From positions 1-18,998 of the forward strand of contig QENJ01000005.1 in NCBI GenBank assembly GCA_013374505.1: 18,998 nt of DNA, written 5' to 3'. Numbering within the stretch: the stretch's first letter is position 1; every line of letters starts with the position of its first letter. The notes beneath the pieces were generated by a model. The model was given only the letters and a program-made list of their open reading frames with translations, was not told the DNA's origin and searched no databases. Source of the stretch: Candidatus Methanophagaceae archaeon (GTDB lineage Archaea > Halobacteriota > Syntropharchaeia > Alkanophagales > Methanospirareceae). Positions 1 through 7,102 of this stretch are shown piece by piece. A program made the position numbers and the translations under genes.

Positions 1-614
1 TTCAACCGTAAGAACCATCTTGAAATCTTCTTCAATTCGCTGTCAACCACGTCAATAGTGATCAGCTCACGGTCCATCACGCCTTTCAGTGCGTATCTTC
101 CCACGGGATATACCGAATACCGGGAAAGGTGTCTTGGATGCGACACGATAGGATTCGCGCCCCAGTAAATGATGACATTTGCGTTGTCTCTTATCTCGTC
201 CAGCAGAGCATAGTAAAACGGATATTTGCCTATTCGCAGTTCGGAATAGAAGAGATTATGGCAAATTGATTCCGAGGTGTCGTACACGCCTCTTTTGTGT
301 TTTGCTATTTCCAATGCCACACGTTGAGCGTTGTAGCCGCTATTGCTCAGCCCGTATATCAGGGGCTTCTTCGCTGTTCTTAATATCTCCACTGCTTTTT
401 GTATTGCAGCCTCGTAATCGGTTTCTTTGCCGTTTACTCGTGGTTTCTGTACTCTATCCGCGTTCCGTGTCGAAAGGAATTTTTGTGCACCAACAGCGCA
501 AGCGTTCCTTATTTCTTTTATTTCGTTACTCGCGGGGTCTACCGAAATGACCACGTCATCGCAGAGGCATGCACAGAATGGACATACTGCTGATTCTATT
601 ATACGTTCTTTCAT
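1..614 (-). CDS. fwdB: Formylmethanofuran dehydrogenase subunit B, N-terminal part (cut by window edge)
   Basis: The reverse strand is open from the ATG at 614-612 to the window edge, giving about 204 residues. The start reads MKERIIESAVCPFCACLCDD. Cys11, Cys14 and Cys18 with Cys39 form the N-terminal 4Fe-4S site typical of FwdB/FmdB. An ESICH motif (Cys118) sits where the family supplies the Cys or selenocysteine ligand to the W/Mo pterin, followed by YWGANP and HPRHLSRYS, also typical of the family. In the family this subunit carries the tungsto/molybdopterin centre that reduces CO2 and passes formate to methanofuran, or does the reverse during methane or C1 oxidation. The gene is divergent from thrC. 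A TTTATAAA run touches the start codon (616-625), which is too close to serve as its own TATA box. Only the 5' part is seen, so FwdB versus FmdB cannot be decided. Confidence 0.92.
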   Translation of the reverse strand, partial: MKERIIESAVCPFCACLCDDVVISVDPASNEIKEIRNACAVGAQKFLSTRNADRVQKPRVNGKETDYEAAIQKAVEILRTAKKPLIYGLSNSGYNAQRVALEIAKHKRGVYDTSESICHNLFYSELRIGKYPFYYALLDEIRDNANVIIYWGANPIVSHPRHLSRYSVYPVGRYALKGVMDRELITIDVVDSELKKISRWFLRL

Positions 615-684
615 CGTTTTATAAAGGGTGTTTGGATTGCGTATAGCAACCACAAGAGTATACACAACCTTTCTTTTAGAAAAG

Positions 685-693
685 TTTATAATC
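685..693 (+). promoter_or_regulatory. TATA box for thrC
   Basis: TTTATAATC is centred about 30 bases before the thrC ATG at 719. The expected start of transcription is near 714, so the leader would be only a few bases. No Shine-Dalgarno sequence precedes the ATG, which fits a nearly leaderless archaeal mRNA. Confidence 0.5.
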
Positions 694-718
694 TCCCTTT
701 CACTACCGTGAATGTGCT

Positions 719-1939
719 ATGAAAGATTATAACGTAGAGTGCATAAGGTGTGGCGCAAGCTACCCTAAGGACGAGATAGTATATACATGCAGTAAATGCG
801 GCGGGTTGCTTAATATAAGCTACGATTATGCTAAGATTGATAAGGACAGGATAGTAAATGCAAAAGGCGAAGGCGTATGGAAATATGCCGTGTTACTGCC
901 CTTTGACGAACACACGATAAAGCCTGTAACGATAAACGAAGGTAACACACCCCTGTACAGGAGCGATAGACTCGCGAAGTACATCGGGGTTACGGATTTA
1001 TGGGTAAAGCACGAAGGGCTGAATCCTTCCGGGTCGTTCAAAGACCGTGGAATGACCGTGGGCGTAACGAAAGCGATGGAACTGGGCGTTAAAGGTGTAG
1101 CATGTGCATCCACAGGTAATACGTCTGCATCGCTCGCGATATTCGCAGCAAAAGCCGGTATTCCCAGTTATGTTCTATTGCCAAAGGGCAAAGTTGCCTT
1201 AGGAAAAGTAGCACAGGCGATGATGCACGGTGCGCAAGTATTCTCGATACGAGGCAATTTTGACGATGCTTTACGGGTCGTTCGTGTGCTATGCGAAGAA
1301 GAGAAGCTGTATTTGTTGAATTCCGTTAATCCGTACCGACTGGAAGGTCAAAAAACTATCGCGTTTGAAGTGGCCGAGAAATTAGGCTGGCAGGTACCGG
1401 ATAGGCTCATATTACCGGTAGGGAATGCAGGAAACATAAGTGCGATTTACAAAGGCTTTTTGGAGTTGAAGACTCTGGGTATTACCGATTCCGTACCGAA
1501 GATGACGGGCATTCAGGCCGAGGGTGCCAGACCTGTGGTAAATGCGGTAAAGGACGGTAAAACCGAGATAACGCCGGAGCCTAAACCCGAGACCATAGCT
1601 TCTGCTATAAGGATCGGTGACCCTGTGAATGCAGAAAAGGCGTTACTCGCTATCAGGAACTCCGGCGGTGTTGCCGAGTCGGTGACTGACGATGAGATAA
1701 CAGAAGCGCAGCTACTTCTGGCGCGGCAGGAAGGCATAGGCGTAGAGCCCGCAAGTGCGGCTTCCATTGCGGGACTGCGTAAATTAGTTGGAATGGGTGT
1801 GATACAAAAAGACGAAAAAATCGTGTGCATTACCACCGGGCATCTATTGAAAGATCCGGAACGTGCGATCGCGATTTCTGAGACGCCAAAAGAGGTGGAT
1901 GCAGATATAGACGCGTTGAGGCTGGTTTTGAAGGTGTAA
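719..1939 (+). CDS. thrC: Threonine synthase
   Basis: This 406-residue fold-type II PLP enzyme converts O-phosphohomoserine to threonine, the last step of threonine synthesis. The N-terminus has a zinc-ribbon-like pair of CxxC motifs (Cys8, Cys11, Cys24, Cys27), common in archaeal and long bacterial ThrC proteins. The PLP lysine is Lys108 in NPSGSFKDRG. The phosphate-binding loop PVGNAGN lies at 233-239, and the STGNTSASLA segment near 131-140 also fits the family. Length and motif order match full-length ThrC. A cysteate synthase, a close paralogue in some methanogens, cannot be fully excluded from motifs alone. The gene stands alone: it is divergent from fwdB and is followed by a 175-base gap before the lipoprotein gene. 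Confidence 0.93.
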   Translation: MKDYNVECIRCGASYPKDEIVYTCSKCGGLLNISYDYAKIDKDRIVNAKGEGVWKYAVLLPFDEHTIKPVTINEGNTPLYRSDRLAKYIGVTDLWVKHEGLNPSGSFKDRGMTVGVTKAMELGVKGVACASTGNTSASLAIFAAKAGIPSYVLLPKGKVALGKVAQAMMHGAQVFSIRGNFDDALRVVRVLCEEEKLYLLNSVNPYRLEGQKTIAFEVAEKLGWQVPDRLILPVGNAGNISAIYKGFLELKTLGITDSVPKMTGIQAEGARPVVNAVKDGKTEITPEPKPETIASAIRIGDPVNAEKALLAIRNSGGVAESVTDDEITEAQLLLARQEGIGVEPASAASIAGLRKLVGMGVIQKDEKIVCITTGHLLKDPERAIAISETPKEVDADIDALRLVLKV

Positions 1940-1985
1940 ATGAATGGGTAAGAGAGTCGTAGCGGCTGCCGAAAAAACGAAACGC

Positions 1986-1995
1986 TTTTATAAAT
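1986..1995 (+). promoter_or_regulatory. Candidate TATA box for the lipoprotein gene
   Basis: TTTTATAAAT is the best TATA-like match between thrC and 2115. It would give a leader of roughly 95 bases. A weaker alternative, TTAAAAGT at 2071-2078, would give a short leader. AAGAGGT abuts the ATG at 2115, too close for a normal Shine-Dalgarno. Which box is used cannot be told from the sequence. Confidence 0.3.
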
Positions 1996-2114
1996 CGGTG
2001 ACAAAAGTGTAGTTTATGTTGTAGGTATTCGTGCTTAAGGGCAGGCCTCGTATTTAATTACGGGTATAGCTTAAAAGTACTTATGTATAGAATAACAAAA
2101 GGGGCAAAAGAGGT

Positions 2115-2930
2115 ATGAAATATAAAACCATAGCAGGTGTAATAGCCATGGTAGTGGTCGTAATGGGTGTGATGTTTATGGGATGCGTAGAAGACCTGTC
2201 TCCTACACAGATTGCGAAAGAAATGCAAGAAAAACAAGACAGCATTGAAGATATTACTATGACGATAAAGGGCTATAGCAATTCATATGATTTTGGAGAA
2301 TCAACAATAATAGAAATAAAACAGATAAGCAAAAAACCAAAGATGATGCGTGTAGAGTATATACAACCAGCGGAGATAGCGGGACAGATTATGGTTTCAG
2401 ATGGTAAAACACTATGGATGTGCGATCCAACCGAAAATCAAGTCATAACAATGGATATTCCAGAAACAGGTCAGCCATCTGAGATGGATCATATGGCATT
2501 CATTGCAGAGGTACTAAACAATAGTGAAATATCTTTTCTAGGGTCAGAAATTATTGATGGACATAGTACATACGTGATTGAAATGATACCTGAAGAAACA
2601 GGCGAACCTGTTTTTCATGAGAAAACAATATTTTGGGTTGATAAGGTTACTTGGATGCCGCTTAGGATCGAGATGTATGAAAACGAGAGCAAACTCGTTA
2701 ATACAATGGAATTCAAGAATATCGAAATAAATACTGGCGTCCCAGATAGTGTATTTGAATTCAAGATTCCCGAAGGTGCAGAAGTGATGACCCGGGAAGA
2801 ATCAAGGGAAAAAGAAAAGGTGACTATTAAAGAAGCACAAGCGAACTCATCATTCGACATCTTAGAGCCTACGTACCTACCAAGCGGCTACGAGTTTGAT
2901 ACTGTGCATACGGGGGGATCCGAAGCATAA
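2115..2930 (+). CDS. LolA-like (outer-membrane lipoprotein-sorting family) lipoprotein, 5' part of a frameshifted gene
   Basis: The 271-residue frame starts with MKYKT, then a hydrophobic stretch (residues 5-22) and a lipobox-like FMGC ending at Cys24, so the protein is probably exported and anchored outside the membrane. Residues about 30-240 look like the archaeal COG2834/LolA-like fold: an amphipathic helix with TPTQIAKEM-like spacing, KKPKMMRVEYIQP, a DGKTLWMCDP strand pair, YVIEMIPEE and a late VPDSVFEFKIPEGAEV. This assignment rests on pattern, not a search. After residue 250 the LEPTYLPSGYEF segment, which usually opens a C-terminal DUF4367-like domain, runs into TAA at 2928-2930. The rest of that domain continues in another frame from the G6 run at 2912-2917 to 3177. 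Removing one G restores a 353-residue protein. Its job here is unknown. Confidence 0.7.
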   Translation: MKYKTIAGVIAMVVVVMGVMFMGCVEDLSPTQIAKEMQEKQDSIEDITMTIKGYSNSYDFGESTIIEIKQISKKPKMMRVEYIQPAEIAGQIMVSDGKTLWMCDPTENQVITMDIPETGQPSEMDHMAFIAEVLNNSEISFLGSEIIDGHSTYVIEMIPEETGEPVFHEKTIFWVDKVTWMPLRIEMYENESKLVNTMEFKNIEINTGVPDSVFEFKIPEGAEVMTREESREKEKVTIKEAQANSSFDILEPTYLPSGYEFDTVHTGGSEA

Positions 2931-3177
2931 CGATTCTATGATACAGTTGACCTACACAAACGGTGAAGATTCATTGGCGTTAGATGAAGATATTGAGCTT
3001 GGAATAGGTCGTAAATTGTTGGAATCTTCCGAGAATGTCACGATCAATGAGCAAGAAGGTAAGCTAATAGAGGATGGACGAGCTTTATACTGGACAATTG
3101 ACGAGATAGGTCTAATTCTCCACTCTGGTTCATTGAGTAAAGATGAGATGATCCGGATAGCAGAGTCTGTCGGATAG
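2896..3177 (+). CDS. C-terminal (DUF4367-like) part of the same frameshifted lipoprotein gene
   Basis: This frame continues the preceding protein after a one-base slip at the G6 run (2912-2917). The joined product would read VHTGDPKHNDSMIQLTYTNG and go on through GKLIEDGRALYWTIDEIGLI to the stop at 3177. A strand pattern followed by LSKDEMIRIAESVG at the end is what DUF4367/COG2834 C-termini look like. On its own the piece has only a TTG near 2896 or an internal ATG at 2938, with no ribosome binding site, so it is very unlikely to be an independent gene. Possible reasons are a sequencing error in the homopolymer, a true disabling mutation, or slippage during expression. Confidence 0.6.
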   Translation: MILCIRGDPKHNDSMIQLTYTNGEDSLALDEDIELGIGRKLLESSENVTINEQEGKLIEDGRALYWTIDEIGLILHSGSLSKDEMIRIAESVG

Positions 3178-3480
3178 GGGGAAAAAATTGGCTAACGGAT
3201 TCAAGATGCCCACGAATTCATTCTGTGGTTGCATGGTTGGAGCGAATAAAAAGTAACTTTTGTGACTCCTAAGGAAGACACCCCGGAGCATGAAAATGGC
3301 AGAAGATGAATATCTTTGAATATTGCGTATATAACTATCATGAGACGAGCAACAGTGGCCGATTTTTTTCTGCTGGATTATTGCAACCCAGCAAAAGAAA
3401 AAATAGCGAATAGAATAGCCAATGGAAAAGCGAAACCCAACTCCTGATATTGTACTCCCCTGAAAATCGGTCTGCATTAA
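3178..3480. other. Convergent intergenic stretch, no supported gene
   Basis: These 303 bases lie between the 3' ends of the lipoprotein gene and mqnD. The only in-frame start of note is an ATG at 3340 that opens a 35-codon frame ending at 3447 (MRRATVADFFLLDYC...). It has a TATATAA-like run only 10 bases before it and no ribosome binding site. I do not recognise it and consider it non-coding or a remnant. T-rich runs such as T7 at 3363-3369 could serve as termination sites. Confidence 0.3.
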
Positions 3481-4290
3481 TCACAGAAACAGGATGTCCA
3501 AAGGCGGTTTCGCGAATAAGCCTTTTCGTCCTGCCATGCGGTAAAGCATGTCGAATGCTTTTACTACCTCTTCGGTCATCTCGTAAGTGTATTTATTCAC
3601 ATACATCAATGCGAATTTCGTGACAAGCTCTTTATCCGCACCTCTTGAATATTTCATTGCGTACTGCATTGCTTCTTCTACGTGGTCCAGCGCGTATTGC
3701 ACGCTGTCACGCAAAGCGACAAGAAATTCACGTTGGGCTGCCTCGGGCACATTCCGTTTTATAGCGTTAATGCCAAGTGGCAGCGGCAATTCCGTTTTTT
3801 TATGCCACCAGTCCCATAAGTCAAGTACTTTTTCGAGCCCATGCTGAGGATAAGTTATCTGCGCTTCATGGATTACCAACCCTGCATCTACTTGTCCTCG
3901 CTGTACTGCGGGTATGATCTCGTCAAATTGCATCTCAACCGGTTGGAAGTCATCAACCGCCAGCTTTAGCAGCAGGTTCGCAGTGGTATACTTTCCTGGC
4001 ACTGCTATCCGTTTACCTTTTACGTCCATTCCGCTTCTTGCCACGACCACGGGACCATAGCCGTCACCTATGCTCGCACCGGCGGACAAGATACGATATT
4101 TTGGGTGCAGAAACGCATAAGCGTGTGCAGAAATCGCTGTTACATCTATTTCGCCCTGGAATGCTTTTCTGTTCAACGTTTCTATGTCCTCAACAATATG
4201 CGTTATCTTTAAGTTCGTTGCGATTTTGCCTGTTAGCAATCCGTAAAACATGAATGCGTCATCGGCATCTGGTGTATGTGCTATTATCAT
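3481..4290 (-). CDS. mqnD: MqnD, 1,4-dihydroxy-6-naphthoate synthase
   Basis: This 269-residue protein has the two-lobed periplasmic-binding-protein-like fold of the MqnA/MqnD family. It begins MIIAHTPDADDAFMFYGL, the hallmark MqnD start, followed by HIVEDIETLNRKA, DVTAISAHAYA and GASIGDGYGPVVVA. The second lobe has KRIAVPGKYTTANLLLKL and DAGLVIHEAQITYPQ, also typical. In the futalosine pathway MqnD cleaves cyclic dehypoxanthine futalosine to 1,4-dihydroxy-6-naphthoate. Length is normal. The ATG at 4290 has a TATA box 25 bases upstream, so the mRNA is probably leaderless. The rest of the pathway (mqnE, mqnA, mqnC) lies 6.6 kb away on the same strand beyond an accessory region, which suggests an interrupted locus. 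Confidence 0.93.
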   Translation of the reverse strand: MIIAHTPDADDAFMFYGLLTGKIATNLKITHIVEDIETLNRKAFQGEIDVTAISAHAYAFLHPKYRILSAGASIGDGYGPVVVARSGMDVKGKRIAVPGKYTTANLLLKLAVDDFQPVEMQFDEIIPAVQRGQVDAGLVIHEAQITYPQHGLEKVLDLWDWWHKKTELPLPLGINAIKRNVPEAAQREFLVALRDSVQYALDHVEEAMQYAMKYSRGADKELVTKFALMYVNKYTYEMTEEVVKAFDMLYRMAGRKGLFAKPPLDILFL

Positions 4291-4310
4291 GGTTTACATA
4301 AAGGGTGGCG

Positions 4311-4320
4311 GATATAAAAA
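4311..4320 (-). promoter_or_regulatory. TATA box for mqnD
   Basis: On the reverse strand the bases read TTTTTATATC, centred 25 bases before the mqnD ATG at 4290. This predicts transcription starting at or next to the start codon. Confidence 0.5.
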
Positions 4321-4538
4321 GGGTGATGCAAAGTTTTAAATATTTGAAAATTGGAGGGTAATAATAGTGTGAGCATAAAGAGTGGTAAGCTTCTGCAATA
4401 AATGATACATTAAATATCTATGGGATATTGTCTATATGCCAGAAGAAAACAGGTAAGAGAAAAACGAAAACGAGGTTAGATTATTGTTGAGTGAGTAGAT
4501 AGGCATTATATAGACCCCTACGCGGCTTTTTGCATAAG

Positions 4539-4559
4539 ATCACCTAAGGGTAGGGTGAT
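4539..4559. repeat. Inverted repeat upstream of the three-gene operon promoter
   Basis: ATCACC (4539-4544) and GGTGAT (4554-4559) form a 6-bp perfect inverted repeat with a 9-base spacer. It ends 8 bases before the TATA box, where an archaeal repressor or activator could bind. A chance origin is possible for a repeat this short. Confidence 0.3.
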
Positions 4560-4567
4560 ATGATACC

Positions 4568-4577
4568 TTTAAATAAT
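4568..4577 (+). promoter_or_regulatory. TATA box for the three-gene HEPN operon
   Basis: TTTAAATAAT, preceded by ATACC, lies about 32 bases before the ATG at 4604. It predicts a leader of only a few bases, and no Shine-Dalgarno sequence is present before that start. The same transcript probably covers all three overlapping genes and perhaps radC. Confidence 0.5.
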
Positions 4578-4603
4578 CAGATCGGTATACTAATAAAAGG
4601 GCG

Positions 4604-5233
4604 ATGGAGAACATGGATGTAAAACCAAGACGCAGGGATATTGTGATAATAGCTTCGGCTCATAACCCAAGCATAATGGCTCCGCAGTGGCTCAAAGACA
4701 ATTCATTGATACTTGAAGAGCCTATACATTTTGTACACACACCAGATTTTTCTCTCTTTGAATCAGAGTCTTTTTCGTTATTGGTCGATCATCAACGGCT
4801 CCAAATAACAGCTAAAAAACAAGATGATGCGACATTAAGATCTTTAGCAAACGTCGCTTCTAAATATGTGGATTTGTTACCTCATATTCCATACCAATCA
4901 CTCGGGTTAAACTTCTCATGGAGTATTGAGATGAATGAGGGCGAGACACTGCCCAAGATTGGGCTTAACATAAATGAAACTGATTTAATTTCAGTTTTCG
5001 AAGGTCATGACGTTCATTATGGTGGTATAATTTACGCTAGAAGCGAGATTTATGCGCTCAAACTTGTTATCGAATCGCAAGAAAATCGCCTTATCAATAA
5101 TTTCAATTTCCATCATGAGCTTAAAGGTAGGTCTTTGGAAGATATTAAACAATTTATAGGAAATTTCTCGACAAGATCTGACGATTCACTTAGTATTCTT
5201 AAAAATCTTTATTCTTTAGGAGAAAAAGAATGA
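4604..5233 (+). CDS. Uncharacterised protein, first gene of a three-gene overlapping operon
   Basis: This 209-residue protein is soluble, with no signal peptide or membrane segment, and I do not recognise it with confidence. Visible features are a charged start (KPRRRDIVIIASAHNPSIM), a central aromatic stretch (LPHIPYQSLGLNFSWSIEM) and a mixed alpha/beta pattern throughout. A second in-frame ATG at 4613 is possible; the first fits the TATA spacing. The stop overlaps the next start by four bases (ATGA at 5230-5233), so the two are translationally coupled. With the HEPN-like third gene, this arrangement resembles small toxin-antitoxin or defence modules, where the first gene could be an antitoxin or sensor. 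That role is inference. The sequence is more AT-rich than mqnD or thrC. Confidence 0.65.
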   Translation: MENMDVKPRRRDIVIIASAHNPSIMAPQWLKDNSLILEEPIHFVHTPDFSLFESESFSLLVDHQRLQITAKKQDDATLRSLANVASKYVDLLPHIPYQSLGLNFSWSIEMNEGETLPKIGLNINETDLISVFEGHDVHYGGIIYARSEIYALKLVIESQENRLINNFNFHHELKGRSLEDIKQFIGNFSTRSDDSLSILKNLYSLGEKE

Positions 5234-5853
5234 TTAGTGATGCAATAGAACTGCCAACCGAAGAAATTAGTGCCGCAATGGATGATTCAAAACTATTTAG
5301 CTATGGGGTATCTCTAGAATCTTCTTCTGATCTTCAAACTTCCACCCAAGCACCAAAAATCAATCTAGCATACCTCCCTTATTTTTATCTGCTTCGTCAA
5401 CGTCTTGCGGAAGAAGAAGTGAGAACCGAACAAATCCTCCAAATTGAAAAGCTAGCGAATTCTTATAACCAGCTAATAAAATCAATCCATGGCGAATTTT
5501 GGAATAAAACGTTATCTAATTATCCCTCTTTGGATCTAAGAGGTTTGAAGCAGCTTTACGTTTTGCGAAGAGAAGAGGAGGTTTATGATTTCCTTATAAA
5601 TGACTCTTTCCTTTTTTCATTCCTTTCAGAAGCATATGATAAAATCAATAAATATTTTGAGGACTCTTCAAAGGTGTTTCTTGAAGTTGTAACGGATCCT
5701 GAGATCGAAGATGAGGAATTGCTCATCTCTATTCATACAAATCTTCGGCCTGACGAAGCCTTTAACCGGCTTTCACGGCTTGATAAAGAATGGTGGTTGA
5801 ATACTCCAACTTATGCTCGAAAAAAGATATGTATTGACCTAGACTTCAAATGA
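5230..5853 (+). CDS. Uncharacterised mostly helical protein, second gene of the operon
   Basis: This 207-residue protein has no signal peptide or membrane segment. The first 45 residues are low in order-promoting residues, with serine-rich stretches (LESSSDLQTSTQ). The middle looks helical and charged (LRQRLAEEEVRTEQILQIEK) and the end contains KEWWLNTPTYARKKICIDLD. I know no family for it. It overlaps the genes on both sides by the four-base ATGA arrangement (5230-5233 and 5850-5853), strong evidence that the three products act together at a fixed ratio. No catalytic motif is obvious. Codon use and base composition are AT-rich like its neighbours in this operon and unlike the flanking core genes. 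Confidence 0.65.
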   Translation: MISDAIELPTEEISAAMDDSKLFSYGVSLESSSDLQTSTQAPKINLAYLPYFYLLRQRLAEEEVRTEQILQIEKLANSYNQLIKSIHGEFWNKTLSNYPSLDLRGLKQLYVLRREEEVYDFLINDSFLFSFLSEAYDKINKYFEDSSKVFLEVVTDPEIEDEELLISIHTNLRPDEAFNRLSRLDKEWWLNTPTYARKKICIDLDFK

Positions 5854-6227
5854 CTTTTGACTGGTCAGAGTATTTGAAACTAGCATGTGAACTTGCTGGG
5901 AAGGAAGGAAGTTCAGCAAATGAGGAGGCCCGGTTGCGGTCGTCTATTAGCAGAGCATACTTTGCGGCCTACTGTGTGGCACGAAAATGTTTAAGTGACA
6001 AAGGACATGGCATTCCTGGAGGGCCAACGGGTCATCGATATATCTGTAATCTTCTTCAGGAAAGCATCTTTGACGAAGAAAAACAGGCAGGAGTTGATTT
6101 AAATCGACTGAGAATTCGCAGAAACAACGCAGATTATGATGATTTTATGAGAACTCTATCAGCAGCAGTCGAAGACTCTTTAAAGAAGTCATTAGGTGTT
6201 ATTTCGTGGGCACAGGGATCCCACTAA
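5850..6227 (+). CDS. HEPN-like domain protein, third gene of the operon
   Basis: This 125-residue, all-helical protein has the look of a HEPN domain. ARLRSSISRAYFAAYCVARK (28-47) matches the first HEPN helix pair (RxxxSRAYYAAYHAARA type), and RIRRNNADYDDFM (88-100) matches the C-terminal motif helix. HEPN proteins often act as RNases in toxin-antitoxin and antiphage systems. Here the usual Rx4H(xY) active motif is replaced by R91-N-N-A-D-Y96, with no histidine, so it may be a non-cleaving or divergent HEPN. It starts inside the preceding stop codon and ends with TAATG, whose ATG (6227) opens the frame that leads toward radC. The context suggests one functional unit with the two upstream genes. 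Confidence 0.75.
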   Translation: MTFDWSEYLKLACELAGKEGSSANEEARLRSSISRAYFAAYCVARKCLSDKGHGIPGGPTGHRYICNLLQESIFDEEKQAGVDLNRLRIRRNNADYDDFMRTLSAAVEDSLKKSLGVISWAQGSH

Positions 6228-6284
6228 TGAGGGTGTATAAAGAAAATCGCCGATATTCCGGACATAGACAAACCGCGAGAGAAA

Positions 6285-6896
6285 ATGATACGACGAGGCG
6301 CATCTTCGCTCTCGGATATTGAATTACTCGCGGTTATAATAGGACGAGGGTTTCCGGGAAAAGATGTTCTCCAGGTCGCTTCAGAGATAGAGAGCCGGTT
6401 CAAAGATAATCTTGACAAGATAGGTTACGAAGAGCTGGTGGAGATAGACGGCATAGGTGAGACAAAGGCATGCCAGATACTTGCCAGTTTCGAGCTCGCG
6501 AGACGCTATTTCGGGAAGAAAGACGTCAAAATAACTTTCCCATCGGACGTTCTGCCGTTTGTGCGTGATATTAGCGATAAGCGGCAGGAGCATTTTGTAT
6601 GCTTAGCTCTGAACGGTGCAAATGAAGTTATCGGTAATAGGGTGGTTACAGTCGGGCTTTTGAATTCTAATCAGGTGCATCCGCGCGAGGTGTTTTCTGA
6701 TGCTATTGTGGATCGTGCAGCGGCTATCATTCTGGTGCATAATCATCCTTCGGGTGATACGGAGCCCAGCCAGGAGGATATTGCGATAACAAAGCGGTTG
6801 GTTGAGGCTGGGGAGTTGCTGGGGATTAAGGTTCATGATCATGTTATTGTGTCGAAGAACGGCTATACGAGTATGAAGGAGCGGGGGGTGATTTAA
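6285..6896 (+). CDS. radC: RadC family JAB/MPN+ domain protein, annotated start short of the family N-terminus
   Basis: This 203-residue RadC/UPF0758 protein has a helix-hairpin-helix (VEIDGIGETKACQILA, 52-67) and a JAB/MPN+ metalloprotease-like domain with HxHPSG at His152/His154 and the third ligand Asp165 (HNHPSGDTEPSQED). The cellular role of RadC is unsettled; links to DNA repair and to mobile or defence loci are reported for the family. The usual N-terminal PREK element is present upstream (IADIPDIDKPREK, 6246-6284) in the same frame, but no standard start codon exists before the TGA at 6228. An ATG at 6227 (TAATG overlap with the HEPN gene) would reach it only with a one-base shift at the AAAGAAAA run near 6238-6246. 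So either the start is ATG 6285, giving a shortened protein, or there is a frameshift or sequence error. Confidence 0.88.
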   Translation: MIRRGASSLSDIELLAVIIGRGFPGKDVLQVASEIESRFKDNLDKIGYEELVEIDGIGETKACQILASFELARRYFGKKDVKITFPSDVLPFVRDISDKRQEHFVCLALNGANEVIGNRVVTVGLLNSNQVHPREVFSDAIVDRAAAIILVHNHPSGDTEPSQEDIAITKRLVEAGELLGIKVHDHVIVSKNGYTSMKERGVI

Positions 6897-6898
6897 GG

Positions 6899-7048
6899 TG
6901 TTGTGCAGGTAGCAAGGTAACAAAGGCAGCGACTTCCACTATGTCTATTATCCCTACACAATACCATCTTGGGATTCTCGCGGCGGGCTTTGACGGCATG
7001 TATCTCGATATTATTGATGCTTATGAGTATTTTAAGATGACGGAATAG
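6899..7048 (+). pseudogene. Possible gene-tail fragment downstream of radC
   Basis: The frame reads CCAGSKVTKAATST and then, from an ATG at 6941, MSIIPTQYHLGILAAGFDGM onward, ending in TAG at 7046-7048. The hydrophobic, glycine-rich composition looks like the C-terminus of a real protein, but there is no upstream body, promoter or ribosome binding site. I do not recognise the parent family. It may be debris left by a deletion or insertion, or chance. Confidence 0.25.
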
Positions 7049-7070
7049 ATTAATTTACCGCACTAGCGAA

Positions 7071-7080
7071 GATATATATG
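7071..7080 (+). promoter_or_regulatory. TATA box for the two-gene nuclease operon
   Basis: GATATATATG is centred about 28 bases before the ATG at 7103. It fits a leaderless or very short-leader transcript and supports that ATG over the TTG at 7094. Confidence 0.5.
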
Positions 7081-7102
7081 GGAAGCTAACAGATTGATAA
7101 TC

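Larger units (their letters stand above)
4291..4603. other. Divergent intergenic region between mqnD and the three-gene operon
   Basis: These 313 bases have no supported gene. They contain the mqnD TATA box at the left end, then AT-rich sequence, a short inverted repeat (4539-4559) and the TATA box of the rightward operon (4568-4577). This is also where sequence character changes from core genes to the accessory region. I see no attachment site or flanking repeat here. Confidence 0.4.

Noticed and set aside
616..625. TTTATAAA run next to the fwdB start as its TATA box
   Set aside because: It lies directly against the ATG, while an archaeal TATA box should be about 25 bases before the transcription start.
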